In this document: positions 52,529-61,840 of the stretch, piece by piece
Layout of the letters: every line of letters starts with the position of its first letter
Numbering within the stretch: position 1 is the stretch's first letter
Source: QHXW01 sp963752965
GTDB lineage: Bacteria > Acidobacteriota > Terriglobia > Bryobacterales > Bryobacteraceae
Length of the DNA stretch: 64,000 nucleotides
Assembly (NCBI GenBank): GCA_963752965.1
Contig: CAVWAJ010000014.1
Location: 592,785-656,784 of the forward strand
Direction: 5' to 3'
Position numbers and translations under genes: made by a program
The notes under the pieces: model-generated
What the model was told of the DNA's origin: nothing
The model's database searches: none
Seen by the model: only the letters and a program-made list of their open reading frames with translations

Positions 52529-55528
52529 CTAGAGTCCTCCTTGCAGGTAGCTGATCACATCCGCAATGTCTTGCCGGCTCAGAGATTTTTCCAGGTCTTC
52601 CGGCATCAGTGAAATGTTGGAAGCACGCATCTCCGCAATGTTTGTGCGGAGCAAAGTTTCGTCTTCTTCGGATCCTCCGCGCAGCGTGATGGTTCCCGGT
52701 GTTTCGTTAGCGATGACACCGTCGTGCAGGCCACCGTCCTTTGTAGTGATGATGTAGTTCGTAAACCGAGGCTCGATGGCGTAACTCGGGTTCAGAATCG
52801 AAGTCAAGAGCTCCTCTTTTGACTTGCTGCTAACTCCGGAGAGGTCCGGCCCTACGCGTCCGCCCTGCCGTCGCGGCAGATGGCATTTTCCGCAGACCTC
52901 CTCAAATTTCGTTTTGCCCCGCTCCGGGTTGCCCGCCATCTTTAAGACGCTCTGATAGTCCTGGACCAGTTTCATACGGTCACTGGTATCACTCTCAAAC
53001 AAATGGCGGACCCGTTCTCGAATTGCGGTGTCGGAGTATTGCATCAGGCGGGCTCGTCCCGCGGCATCGACCGCATTGAGTTCCAGCTGATGCCGTTCGA
53101 TCGCCGTAACCAAAATGGGGACACGCTCCCGCTGATTCAGCAGCGACTCCATTGCCTTCCGCCGCGTTTCCGGATCGTAGCTTTTCCAATTGCCGATGAG
53201 AGTCGTGGCGACATCGGGATCATCAAACGTTGCCAGGGATTCGACAGCAGCCAACTGCAATTCCGATCCTGGCTGCGATTCGAGGATTTTGCGCAGCACA
53301 GGACTTGCCGTCGAGTAGGGAGCGCTGCGCAATACGCGAACGGCGTTAAGGCGCTTTTTGGCATCCAAGCGCGGCGCCAGTGCTTCACCCTCGGCTTCTT
53401 GAATGAGGCCGGGCATTTCGAGATAGCGTGCCGTTTCCCAGGCTGCTTTTTCAGTCACTTCCGACGGGCTATTGAGATATCTCGCCAGCAGCCCTTCCGC
53501 TCCAGGCACCTGGATCGTTTTGATACCTGCGAGCCTCAAGCCACGCGATAATCCCGATAGAGCGGCATCGGGCTGCTTCAGACGAGGCAACGCGCTCAGA
53601 AAATGTGCGATGTCCGCCGGATTGTGCTTGGCCCCGATGAGCGCGGCGAGCTGGCTCACAAACTCGCGATCGTTCAACGATTGTTTCTTCGCCATTAGCA
53701 CGTCAAGAAGTTGCGCCGCTGAGTCACGCACCGAGCTGAGGACCGCGACGCGAAACCAGCGGTCCCCGTCATGCTGTGACGCTAGTTTCGCCAGACCGTC
53801 CGTGACCCCGGCGCCGCTCATTTGCCCTAGCGTGAATGCCAGTTGGAGCTGCACTCTGGAGTCCGGATCGGATGTCATCGCCAACAGCGCGCGTGCTATC
53901 TCTTTCGAGCCCGGCATGAGTTCCTCGGCGACATGCACTGCATGTTCCCGCACTCTTGGATGCGAGTCGCGCAAAGCTTTCAGCACCGTGGGAGCATCCA
54001 CTGCGGAAAGGCCTTCCAACACCCAGAGGGCATGAATCCGCGCCTGCGGAAATTCACTCTTCACCAATAAATCCTTCAAAAGCGGAACCGCGGCCGGGTC
54101 CTGGCGCTCGACCAGCAACCGATGCGCGGTGTCCCGGTGCCAGCCGTTGGGGTTTTCCAGGTTCTTCACCAGTTGCGCGACCGTTGCAGACGCCAGATTT
54201 GGTTTCAGATTTCTTTTGGCTGGCGGATGCTTCGGGACGATGCGGTAAATCCTCCCCAGTGTGTCGCCGCGCCAGAAGTTCAACGTTTTCTTGATCGCCT
54301 CGGGAATCGATTCCGGGGTCTCAATGATTTCGCGATAGATATCCAGCACATACAGATTTCCGTCAGGCGCATTTGCGAAATTACAGGGGCGGAACCAGGG
54401 ATCGGTAGAAGCCAGAAATTCGCGTTGCTGCTCTCCCGGAGCGCGGCTGGCGGTGAAGAGGATGCCCTGTGGCCGCAGGATGTCGCGATGGATCAGATTT
54501 CCACTGACATCTCCAGTGAACAAATTGCCGCGGTATTGTTCCGGAAACTGATCACCGGAATAGATGGTGCCGCCGGTGGCCGCAGTGAACCACCCCGAGA
54601 CGAGTTCGGTGGAGGCGTCGAGAGGGCGAACCTTTTCGAGGTCGTTTTCGTGATAACGCTGTTGCCGCAGGCGCGTTCTTTCCACGCGCCAGGCTTGCGG
54701 GCCCGTCAGGGGGTACATGCGGCCCGAGGGACGGCCGTGATCCGAAATATCTTCCGCAGGTGCTCCAGCATCCAGCAGCGGCGCGCGGGTCAGATAGTTC
54801 ATCGGCACCACTACCTCCCGGACATGCATCGTATTTTGTGAAATGAACCGGTTACCCCATTCATCAAATGTGGAACCAAACTGTGCCGGGCCGGAGGCGG
54901 GCTCGGCGAGATCCCGGTCTGGGCGGAAGCGAAAATCCGCTCCGCCCACCGAGATGGGCGGGCGTTCGGGATGCTTGGGCGACCGGATGCTGGCCTCCTG
55001 GCCATCATTGGAACAATAGATCCAGTTATCAATGCCAAGCCTTGGGTTGGTGATGCGCGCTTCGGGATCGACTTTTGAAAAACCCGTGTACAGAACCTCT
55101 CTCACATCAGCCTTCCCATCACCGTCCGTATCTTTCATGAACAGAATGTCCGGCGCACTCGTGACGATCAAGCCGCCCTTGTAGGGCATGATGCCGCTCA
55201 CTTCCAGAACGTGGTCGGCGAAAATGGTGCTGCGGGTGATCTTGCCGTTGACATCAGTTTCGAGCAGGCGAATGCGCGAACGCGCTGGTTTGCCGGGTGG
55301 AGGATCTGCCGGGTAGTCCAGCATCTCGGCGACGTAAATTCGGCCATTTTCATCAAAGACCATCTCGACCGGGCTCATGACCTCGGGCTCGCTGGCAAAC
55401 AGCTCGACATTCAGGTCGTCGTTGACGCGAAAGGTCTGTAATTCAGCCTGAGGAGAACGTGGGCCTGGCGCGCTCGATCGCTTGCACGAAACCAGTATGA
55501 CCGCGAGCACAAGTAGTCGACAGCGCAT
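52529..55528 (-). CDS. PVC-type dehydrogenase with HEAT repeats and C-terminal cytochrome c domain
   Basis: 999 aa lipoprotein: signal with lipobox 'VILVSC' (Cys 15). Residues ~30-430 are a beta-propeller-like membrane-bound dehydrogenase domain (LNVELFASEPEVMSPVEMVF, 'GRIYVAEMLDYP', 'DTDGDGKADVREVLYTGF', 'FRPCNFANAPDGNLYVLDIY'). Residues ~450-850 are HEAT-like helical repeats (ARIHALWVLEGLSAVDAPTV). The C-terminal 130 residues are a haem domain with CGKCH and the block 'GRVGPDLSGVSSKSKEELLT'. This build is common in Planctomycetes, Verrucomicrobia and Solibacter and is linked to oxidation of sugars or their derivatives. It is directly upstream of the disrupted dihaem cytochrome gene. Confidence 0.88.
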   Translation of the reverse strand: MRCRLLVLAVILVSCKRSSAPGPRSPQAELQTFRVNDDLNVELFASEPEVMSPVEMVFDENGRIYVAEMLDYPADPPPGKPARSRIRLLETDVNGKITRSTIFADHVLEVSGIMPYKGGLIVTSAPDILFMKDTDGDGKADVREVLYTGFSKVDPEARITNPRLGIDNWIYCSNDGQEASIRSPKHPERPPISVGGADFRFRPDRDLAEPASGPAQFGSTFDEWGNRFISQNTMHVREVVVPMNYLTRAPLLDAGAPAEDISDHGRPSGRMYPLTGPQAWRVERTRLRQQRYHENDLEKVRPLDASTELVSGWFTAATGGTIYSGDQFPEQYRGNLFTGDVSGNLIHRDILRPQGILFTASRAPGEQQREFLASTDPWFRPCNFANAPDGNLYVLDIYREIIETPESIPEAIKKTLNFWRGDTLGRIYRIVPKHPPAKRNLKPNLASATVAQLVKNLENPNGWHRDTAHRLLVERQDPAAVPLLKDLLVKSEFPQARIHALWVLEGLSAVDAPTVLKALRDSHPRVREHAVHVAEELMPGSKEIARALLAMTSDPDSRVQLQLAFTLGQMSGAGVTDGLAKLASQHDGDRWFRVAVLSSVRDSAAQLLDVLMAKKQSLNDREFVSQLAALIGAKHNPADIAHFLSALPRLKQPDAALSGLSRGLRLAGIKTIQVPGAEGLLARYLNSPSEVTEKAAWETARYLEMPGLIQEAEGEALAPRLDAKKRLNAVRVLRSAPYSTASPVLRKILESQPGSELQLAAVESLATFDDPDVATTLIGNWKSYDPETRRKAMESLLNQRERVPILVTAIERHQLELNAVDAAGRARLMQYSDTAIRERVRHLFESDTSDRMKLVQDYQSVLKMAGNPERGKTKFEEVCGKCHLPRRQGGRVGPDLSGVSSKSKEELLTSILNPSYAIEPRFTNYIITTKDGGLHDGVIANETPGTITLRGGSEEDETLLRTNIAEMRASNISLMPEDLEKSLSRQDIADVISYLQGGL

Positions 55529-55563
55529 TCAGGACATTCTACCTTCAGATGTATTCTCGTAGG

Positions 55564-56001
55564 ATGAAGGAAACTGAAGAACCTCACGTTGAGAATGGCC
55601 TTTTGAACGCCTGGCTTTCCGATTTCCTGGTCCGCAATGGGGGCACCTCCGGAACGGTCCACTTGTATCAGAGCGGAGGATTGCGTCTCGCCGCGGCGGT
55701 GAATATCCCAGAAAAGGTGTGCCAGATCGTCGCGTGGGTACCCCGGGGGAAAGGCATGGCGGGCCTCGCCCTCGAGCGCCGGGTTCCCATTCAGACCTGC
55801 AATCTGAAGGAGGACGAATCCGGTGCGGTGAAGCCGGGCGCCAAGGCCGTGGACGCCAAAGCTGCAGTGGCTATTCCTGTGAAAGGCGAAGACACCGCCG
55901 TGCGTGCCGTCGTGGGAATCGCTTTCCCTGACGAACGCCACTTTTCGGAATCCGACCTGGCCGCGCTCAGCGATTCCGCGGCCACCTTGCCCCAAGGGTG
56001 A
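55564..56001 (+). CDS. GAF-domain protein (145 aa)
   Basis: A single GAF fold: 'NGGTSGTVHLYQSGGLRLAA', 'VPRGKGMAGLALERRVPIQT', 'AKAAVAIPVKGEDTAVRAVV', 'RHFSESDLAALSDSAATLP'. ATG 55564 is used; ATG 55549 is five codons earlier. There is no output domain, so it is a free-standing sensor or an fRMsr-like enzyme. The cysteine of methionine-sulfoxide-reductase GAFs is not clearly matched (only one Cys in 'IQTCNL' and one in 'EKVCQI'). Divergent from the dehydrogenase gene with only about 35 bases between, convergent with the DUF1080 gene. Confidence 0.75.
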   Translation: MKETEEPHVENGLLNAWLSDFLVRNGGTSGTVHLYQSGGLRLAAAVNIPEKVCQIVAWVPRGKGMAGLALERRVPIQTCNLKEDESGAVKPGAKAVDAKAAVAIPVKGEDTAVRAVVGIAFPDERHFSESDLAALSDSAATLPQG

Positions 56002-56025
56002 TTCAACGGCTGACGGAAGAGGAAC

Positions 56026-56745
56026 TCAAGGCGCCAACACGGGCCGCAGTTCCATGGTTTTGAAATAGACTTCGGCACCTTCCGATTGAAACAAAATGCG
56101 TCCTTTCGTAAGCGAGGAACCGCTGCCTTCGTTTACGAGTTTGTGATTTACATAGTAACGGACGGTGTCTCCTATCGCCCATAACTCCAGGCAGTTCCAT
56201 TGCCCGTGCGGTTTCTCAACTTCGTTCTGCGGGTCGCGATAGCCGGCCATATCCTTCCATGGGCCTTTGCCGAAACGGTCGAACCGGCCCTTGTCCTTGG
56301 TTTCGCCTTTCACAGTCAGGCGCGTGTCGCCCACCAGGATGATGTCGCCCGTCCCGCCCTCGATCATCTGAAACTCAATGGAGTGCGGCCACACTTTGTC
56401 TTCCCCATTCACATGAAACAGCACGCCACTGTCGCGCGCCTTGTCCTTGCGCGGTTCGTTAGTCTGCTCACCCCAGCGAAACACCACGTGGAGATAGTAG
56501 TTTTCGTACTCCTTCTGCGTAATGAAGTAGCCAAACTCCGCGCCGGAGACGTGGACAACACCATTTTGAACCTGGAAAACGTGATCGGGATCGTTGTTCT
56601 TTCCGTGCTTATCTAGATAGGTATAGAAGCCATCGAGATTCTTTCCATTGAACAGTTTGATCTTGGGTCCGAGCCTCGGGTTCGCAGCAAAGGCGAGCGA
56701 AGCACACAGGAGAAGATAAATGAGGCGAGTCACGGGTTTAATCAT
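56026..56745 (-). CDS. Secreted DUF1080 (3-keto-disaccharide hydrolase-like) protein
   Basis: 239 aa with signal peptide (IYLLLCASLAFAANPRLGPK). Family blocks: 'KLFNGKNLDGFYTYLDKHG', 'GVVHVSGAEFGYFITQKEYE', 'YYLHVVFRWGEQ', 'SGVLFHVNGEDKVWPHSIEF', 'QMIEGGTGDIILVGDTRL', 'GRILFQSEGAEVYFKTMELRP'. Members act on oxidised sugars (3-keto-glycosides) in the periplasm, which fits the neighbouring membrane-bound dehydrogenase. It starts five bases after the cytochrome fragment, so one transcript is likely. Confidence 0.88.
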   Translation of the reverse strand: MIKPVTRLIYLLLCASLAFAANPRLGPKIKLFNGKNLDGFYTYLDKHGKNNDPDHVFQVQNGVVHVSGAEFGYFITQKEYENYYLHVVFRWGEQTNEPRKDKARDSGVLFHVNGEDKVWPHSIEFQMIEGGTGDIILVGDTRLTVKGETKDKGRFDRFGKGPWKDMAGYRDPQNEVEKPHGQWNCLELWAIGDTVRYYVNHKLVNEGSGSSLTKGRILFQSEGAEVYFKTMELRPVLAP

Positions 56746-56749
56746 AACT

Positions 56750-57208
56750 TTAGGGATTGCGAACCTGTGCGATCTCCCGCGATTTTTGTGATTGCAGGAA
56801 TGCCAGCAGATCGATAAATTCCGAGCGCGTGAGGCTTTCGTCCAAACCCTCCGGCATCAGGGAGATACTGGACGGTTTGATAGAAACAATCTGCTTTCGC
56901 GGGATACGGATTTCGGCGTGGGGCCCGGTTACCAGCGTGATCGCATCCGGGGTGTCCTCACCTCTTACTCCGGAGTACATGTCCGTTTTGGTTTCGACGT
57001 TATAAATCTCAAATCCAGGCACAAAGCTGGCGCTGGGGAAGACGATCGCCTCCAGGATATCGTGGCCGGAGCGGATAGCGCCGACTCCTGTAAGATCCGG
57101 GCCGACGTGTCCACCCTGGTTGCCGATTGTGTGGCAATGATAACAGGCAACTTTCTCGCCAAAGAAAATATGGCGGCCGCGACCAATATCACCACCTGCA
57201 CTGAGCAT
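56750..57208 (-). CDS. Haem-binding domain protein, probably 5'-truncated
   Basis: 152 aa: 'GRGRHIFFGEKVACYHCHTI', 'GNQGGHVGPDLTGVGAIRSG', 'HDILEAIVFPSASFVPGFEI', then the beta-rich tail of this family (IRIPRKQIVSIKPSSISLMP) and 'LTRSEFIDLLAFLQSQ'. This is the C-terminal haem module of the same type as in the 999-aa protein. No signal peptide exists. Codons upstream of the ATG (IDPALNEP) still read like the family up to a stop at 57233-57235, so a longer gene was probably truncated here. Without export it could not receive haem by the usual route. Confidence 0.65.
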   Translation of the reverse strand: MLSAGGDIGRGRHIFFGEKVACYHCHTIGNQGGHVGPDLTGVGAIRSGHDILEAIVFPSASFVPGFEIYNVETKTDMYSGVRGEDTPDAITLVTGPHAEIRIPRKQIVSIKPSSISLMPEGLDESLTRSEFIDLLAFLQSQKSREIAQVRNP

Positions 57209-57240
57209 GGGCTCGTTGAGCGCAGGATCGATTTATCAAT

Positions 57241-57653
57241 GCAGCGTTTTTGTTTACAGTAGTCTTTCGTTTCATCACCTGTGGCCTCCAGCGCCACACC
57301 CCTGAGGTTCGTCTTTGTCGTGAAGAGGATGTCAGACTGCAATTACTTTATCAGAGCGGGGTTTCGGCTTCTCATGCCACTTGTCTTATCAGCGCTCGTC
57401 GCCGGTGGGAGGCCGGGATTCTATTCGTACCTGAACCAGTAGCCTGGCTATGATCTCCTCGAACGCCGTTTGGGGCAATGACCACGGGTGCTCCTAAATG
57501 CCAGGCGACTACTCGCGATCTTGATGTGTCGCCGCTGAAACGCTTCCGAACAACCTTAGACTCTTGGGCGTCCAGACAGGCTCCGACAACAAAGAACACT
57601 CTGACCAGAGATCGCATGATTAGATCATCATCCCAAAAACACTTTCGCGCTCT
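57241..57653. other. Intergenic region at a gene truncation point
   Basis: About 410 bases without a supported gene. It follows the broken 5' end of the haem-domain gene and may contain debris of the lost part or of the event that removed it. No IS-like ends were found. Confidence 0.4.
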
Positions 57654-59342
57654 TTATGGCGGCAATAGATCTGGCCTGCGCGAGTTCCGTTTGCCGGCGA
57701 TCTGCCAATCAGTGAAGGGCGAACGTGCGTCCCGGATCTTCACGTTAAGACAATACGGCATGCCAGACGCGAACGCACGCGTCACTGCGGGCCCAACCTG
57801 ATCGAGTGATTTGATGGTCTCACCACCGCCGCCAAAAGCTTGCATGATGGCGTCGTAGCGCGCTGAACTCAATTCGGTGCCCACCGTCTCCCGCGTATGG
57901 GCGCCGGCAGCCTTCTGCAATTCCCGTTCTAAACCCCAGCCGCTATCGTTTCCCACGATGAGCACGATCGGCAACCGAAGCCGCACCGCAGTTTCCATTT
58001 CTGCAAGGTAGAAGCCCAAGGCTCCATCTCCGGTGATGACGGCGACCGGTTTCCCAGGATTCGCTAATTGAAGCGCAATGCCGTTGGGGACCGAGGAGCC
58101 AATCGTGCCCAACGGCCCCAGCCTCAGCCAGCCCCCGGGTTGAAGCGCCGGAAGCGAAACGCGACCCCAATGCACAAAGTTGCCGCCGTCCCATGAGTAC
58201 AGGACGCCTGGCGGGAGCGCGCACTTGAGTTCGCGAAAAAATGCGGCCGGATGTAAGGGCGACGCCCCGTCGTTTGCGGCACGTGCGACCGTCCGCTCCC
58301 AGTCTTCTTTCAAAGTATGCAGATGCCGGACCCAGCCGGATAAATCCGCACGGCTTGACCAGCCTTCAGTAAAGATTCGCAGAGTGGCTTTGGCATCCGC
58401 ACAGATGCCGGCTTCTAACCTGCGATTCATCCCCAGTTCTGAGGCGTGAATATCCACTTGGATGAAACGCGCGCCTGCCGGGAAGACGCGCTCGCCGCCC
58501 AGGCCGAGCCGGTAGTCCAGCCGTTTCCCGATTACCAGAATCAGGTCTGCGTCCTGGTAGGCCCGAAGCACCGCGCGGTTCAGGGCCGGATCGGCGTATC
58601 CCATACACAACGGATGTGTGTCGGGGACGACGCCGCGGGCCATGGTAATGGTGTAGAGCGGAAGAGAAGCGGTCTCGATGAATTCTCGCAACTCGCCCTC
58701 CGCGCCGGACCACCAGACTCCACTCCCGGCAATCACCAAAGGCCGTTGCGCGGAACTGAGCATTGCAATTGCCCGATCGATCTCCGCTCCGTTTGGGGCG
58801 GGCGGCGCTAGATCGATTCGCGCCGACGCCTCCGCAGCGCTTGCCTGGCCCGTAAAGAAATCCACTGGAATGGTCAAATGGACGGCCCCCTTCCGTCCGC
58901 TATTTGCCTCGGCATAGGCTCGCGCGAGATAGAACGGGATTTGGCCCGGTGCAGGGGGCTGGGCGGCCCATTTCACGACCGGCCGGGCCATCGAGACCTG
59001 ATCGATATCCTGGAAACCGCCGCGATCGCGGAGTGTTGATGCCAGTGTTCCACTCACTGCAATCAGCGGACTGCCGGCCAGGTTCGCTGTTGCGATCCCC
59101 GTCAGCGAATTGGTATGGCCGGGACCACCGGTAACCAGGGAAACCGCCGGCCGCCGGTGAAGACGCGCCCAAGCATCGGCCGCATGCGTCACACCGGATT
59201 CGTGCCGCATATCAATGATCTGAACTTGTTCCCGAGCGGCGAGGGCCAGCACTTCGTTCAAGTGATCTCCGACGAGCGTAAAGATGTGGCTGATTCCAAG
59301 CTGTGCGACGGTCTTCACGAACAGCTCGGCGCCATTCGGCAT
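57654..59342 (-). CDS. Thiamine-diphosphate enzyme of the acetolactate synthase/decarboxylase family
   Basis: 562 aa, full length for the family. PYR domain with the activating Glu48 in 'IIDMRHESGVTHAADAWAR' and 'SLVTGGPGHTNSLTGIATAN'. Central domain from ~190 (APNGAEIDRAIAMLSSAQRP). PP domain with 'GDGALGFYLAEMETAVRLRL' and 'IVGNDSGWG', the ThDP/Mg motif GDG-X(n)-N. The residues do not allow a choice between 2-hydroxyacyl-CoA lyase-, oxalyl-CoA decarboxylase- and other 2-keto-acid decarboxylase-type activity. It is the third gene of the ridA-dehydrogenase-ThDP operon, three bases after the dehydrogenase. Confidence 0.85.
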   Translation of the reverse strand: MPNGAELFVKTVAQLGISHIFTLVGDHLNEVLALAAREQVQIIDMRHESGVTHAADAWARLHRRPAVSLVTGGPGHTNSLTGIATANLAGSPLIAVSGTLASTLRDRGGFQDIDQVSMARPVVKWAAQPPAPGQIPFYLARAYAEANSGRKGAVHLTIPVDFFTGQASAAEASARIDLAPPAPNGAEIDRAIAMLSSAQRPLVIAGSGVWWSGAEGELREFIETASLPLYTITMARGVVPDTHPLCMGYADPALNRAVLRAYQDADLILVIGKRLDYRLGLGGERVFPAGARFIQVDIHASELGMNRRLEAGICADAKATLRIFTEGWSSRADLSGWVRHLHTLKEDWERTVARAANDGASPLHPAAFFRELKCALPPGVLYSWDGGNFVHWGRVSLPALQPGGWLRLGPLGTIGSSVPNGIALQLANPGKPVAVITGDGALGFYLAEMETAVRLRLPIVLIVGNDSGWGLERELQKAAGAHTRETVGTELSSARYDAIMQAFGGGGETIKSLDQVGPAVTRAFASGMPYCLNVKIRDARSPFTDWQIAGKRNSRRPDLLPP

Positions 59343-59345
59343 ACG

Positions 59346-60317
59346 CTAGCGCGGACCGTCCGCAGCTACGACTACGTTCGCCGGCCGGCCTTCCAGGAAA
59401 CTCCAGACATTCTCGATCGATAGATGCAGGCCGGCCTCAAGCGCCTCCGGAGTGACGCCCGCGCAGTGTGGTGTGAGGACGACGTTTACGAGCCGGGTCA
59501 GCGGATGACCGGATGGCAACGGTTCGGTTTCGAAAACATCCAAACCCGCGCCGGCAATGCGGCCTTGACTGAGAGCCTCAATCATTGCCTGCTCGTCCAC
59601 AATGGCGCCCCGAGCAGTATTGATCAGAATGGCCGACGGTTTCATTCTTTCGAATTCCCGCCTTCCAATGAAAGCGCGCGTTTCCTTGGACAGGCGCAGA
59701 TGCAAGCTCACAACGTCGCTCGAACGCAACAGGTCGTCGAGAGTGACGAGTTCGTAACCGAGCGCCGGGTCCGGGTGCATCGTCCACGCGATCACAAGCA
59801 TGCCGATCCCCCTTCCCAAGCGCGCAAACTGACGGCCGACCGCTCCCAGCCCCACGATGCCGAGGGTCTTACCATGCATTTGCGACACCTGGCCGCGCGG
59901 CCAGCGGCATTGGCGAACATCGGAGTCGAGGTGAGGGATGCGGCGCGCTGTGGCCAGCAAGAGCGCAAGAGCATGTTCGGCAACCGACGCAGTGGAGACG
60001 CCGGGTGTGTTTGTCACCGTCACACCACGGCGCGCAGCCGCTTCGAGATCCACGTTATCGGTGCCCGTGCCCCACAAAGACAGCAGCCGAAGGTTGGGAG
60101 ATTGCCGGAACACGTTTGCAGTGAAACGGCTGGATGAGCGAATATTGACGACAATCTCCGCGCCGGCGATGCGCTCGATCAACCGCTCTTCCGTGCCCGG
60201 AAGCGTATCGTGATAATCGACCTGCACGCGTTCCAACAAGTCGCGATAAGCTTCGCTCGGGGCCATCACGGGTGGCGCATCATCCGGAATCACGATGCGT
60301 GGTGCGGATTGAAGCAC
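59346..60317 (-). CDS. D-2-hydroxyacid dehydrogenase (NAD-dependent)
   Basis: 323 aa. NAD-binding Rossmann motif 'LGIVGLGAVGRQFARLGRGI'; catalytic Arg in 'NTARGAIVDE', Glu in 'GLDVFETEPLP' and His in 'LTPHCAGVTPEA' are all present. Substrate-binding part 'SLWGTGTDNVDLEAAARRGV' resembles the phosphoglycerate/glyoxylate reductase branch. Cytoplasmic. It starts 13 bases after the RidA gene and probably supplies or removes the 2-keto acid for the ThDP enzyme. Confidence 0.9.
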   Translation of the reverse strand: MLQSAPRIVIPDDAPPVMAPSEAYRDLLERVQVDYHDTLPGTEERLIERIAGAEIVVNIRSSSRFTANVFRQSPNLRLLSLWGTGTDNVDLEAAARRGVTVTNTPGVSTASVAEHALALLLATARRIPHLDSDVRQCRWPRGQVSQMHGKTLGIVGLGAVGRQFARLGRGIGMLVIAWTMHPDPALGYELVTLDDLLRSSDVVSLHLRLSKETRAFIGRREFERMKPSAILINTARGAIVDEQAMIEALSQGRIAGAGLDVFETEPLPSGHPLTRLVNVVLTPHCAGVTPEALEAGLHLSIENVWSFLEGRPANVVVAADGPR

Positions 60318-60330
60318 TAAATGCGCTCCT

Positions 60331-60777
60331 CTACGGAACCCAGGCTATCACTTCGATTTCTACGCGCGTAGCGGTATCGGGAAACTGCACTCCCACCGCC
60401 GCGCGTGCCGGTGCGTCCTTCGGAAAATACTGAGAGTAGACCTCATTCATGGAGTTCTTTTCAGTTTTGACGTCGGCAAGGAACACCGTCACTTTGAGCA
60501 CCTTGTCTAACGAGGAACCCATCGATTCGAGATTGGCCTTGTGAATTTCGAGAATCGTGCGTGTCTGTTCCTTGATGTCGCCGCCGAACGCAAGCGGGTC
60601 CTTGCGTGCTTCCGGCCGCACGCCGGTAATGCCCGAACTGAAATACAGGTTGCCCCAACGAATCCCGCCTTTCGCTGCGATTCGCTCTCCTGCAGCGGCA
60701 CTGACCGCCATCGCGCCCATCGAAGCCCCACCGCCAAGACCCACTACCGACTGGATGAAATTTCGTCGTTTGCTCAT
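60331..60777 (-). CDS. RidA-family protein with Tat-type signal peptide
   Basis: 148 aa. The N-terminus 'SKRRNFIQSVVGLGGGASMG' is a twin-arginine signal, which is unusual since RidA proteins are normally cytoplasmic. The fold is otherwise standard: 'GNLYFSSGITGVRPEA', 'EQTRTILEIHKANLESMGSS', and the active-site Arg (PARAAVGV) and Glu (VEIEVIAWV). RidA hydrolyses reactive imines/enamines; exported relatives often serve in catabolic pathways. First gene of the leftward operon; 71 bases separate it from the divergent DapA-fold gene. Confidence 0.87.
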   Translation of the reverse strand: MSKRRNFIQSVVGLGGGASMGAMAVSAAAGERIAAKGGIRWGNLYFSSGITGVRPEARKDPLAFGGDIKEQTRTILEIHKANLESMGSSLDKVLKVTVFLADVKTEKNSMNEVYSQYFPKDAPARAAVGVQFPDTATRVEIEVIAWVP

Positions 60778-60848
60778 AGCGGTCTCCTATTCTTTCATCC
60801 AGTGTCCCAAACTCAAAGCACATTTTTTGTCCTACAATCGGTAGCACT

Positions 60849-61823
60849 ATGACTAGCGAATTCGTCCCCTCCCGGCGGCAATTTCTCCGCTGCGTAGCGG
60901 CCGCCGGCCTATACTCCCGCCTCGGCGCGGCAGCCAAACCACTCCGCGGGGCCTTCCCCATCATGGCGACGCCCTACACCGAGGACAAAGCCGTCGATTA
61001 CGAAGATCTGGCCCGTGAAGTGGATTTCATGGACCGCTGCGGCGTCCAGGGGATGGTTTGGCCCCAAATGGCCAGCGAGTATTCCCGTCTCTCGCGTGAC
61101 GAACGGATGCACGGCATGGAGGTTCTGGCGAAGGTGGCGAAAGGCAAACGGCCGGCCCTGGTCCTGGGCGTACAGGCACCGGACACCGAAGGCGCGCTCG
61201 CATATCTGCGTCATGCCGATGAGCTTGCCCCGGATGCGGTCATCGCGATGCCGCCCACCGAGGCCAAGTCTGTCAATGACTTCCGCGAATACTACCGCGC
61301 GTTGGGGCGCGCTACGAAACGTCCGTTTTTCATCCAAACGACCGGCGGAGCGAGCGGCATCGTCCCGGATGTAAAGTTGTTGGTCGAGTTGTGTGAGGAG
61401 TTCTCCAACTTCGGCTACATCAAAGAAGAATACAAGCCGGTGATCGAACGCATGACGGAGCTTGCTGCGCACCGTCCTGCCGTTAAAGGGGTCTTCAGCG
61501 GCAATGCCGGTGTCGGCATGTTATACGAGATGCGCTTGGGCTTTGACGGCACCATGCCCGGCGCGCCGTATGCCGATCTTTACGCTCAGATCTGGGATTC
61601 TTATCAGAGCGGCGATTATGAAAAGGCTCGAGACCTGTTCAGTAAACTGCTGCTCATGACTAATGTGGATGAGCGCATTCCCGGAACGCGCCCATACATC
61701 ATGAAGAAGCGCGGTGTGTTTAAGACCACTGTTTCGCGGCAGTATGATGTAAAGCTCTCACCGGCCGCAATTCAGGAAATTGAATTCAACTTTGCAGCAC
61801 TGAAGCCGTACTTGAGGGCCTGA
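60849..61823 (+). CDS. DapA-family aldolase/lyase with Tat-type signal
   Basis: 324 aa. 'PSRRQFLRCVAAAGLYSRLG' is a twin-arginine signal. The TIM barrel matches dihydrodipicolinate synthase/N-acetylneuraminate lyase: 'GAFPIMATPYTEDKAVDYED', Schiff-base Lys192 in 'NFGYIKEEYKPV', and the glycine-rich 'VFSGNAGVGMLYEMRLGFDG'. The usual YNxPxRT segment reads 'PFFIQTTGGASG', so the catalytic Tyr is not in place and the reaction probably differs from DapA. A TACAAT at 60833-60838 would give a nearly leaderless mRNA. No Shine-Dalgarno is visible. First gene of the rightward operon. Confidence 0.85.
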   Translation: MTSEFVPSRRQFLRCVAAAGLYSRLGAAAKPLRGAFPIMATPYTEDKAVDYEDLAREVDFMDRCGVQGMVWPQMASEYSRLSRDERMHGMEVLAKVAKGKRPALVLGVQAPDTEGALAYLRHADELAPDAVIAMPPTEAKSVNDFREYYRALGRATKRPFFIQTTGGASGIVPDVKLLVELCEEFSNFGYIKEEYKPVIERMTELAAHRPAVKGVFSGNAGVGMLYEMRLGFDGTMPGAPYADLYAQIWDSYQSGDYEKARDLFSKLLLMTNVDERIPGTRPYIMKKRGVFKTTVSRQYDVKLSPAAIQEIEFNFAALKPYLRA

Positions 61824-61840
61824 ATCTCAGGCGCGGGCTA

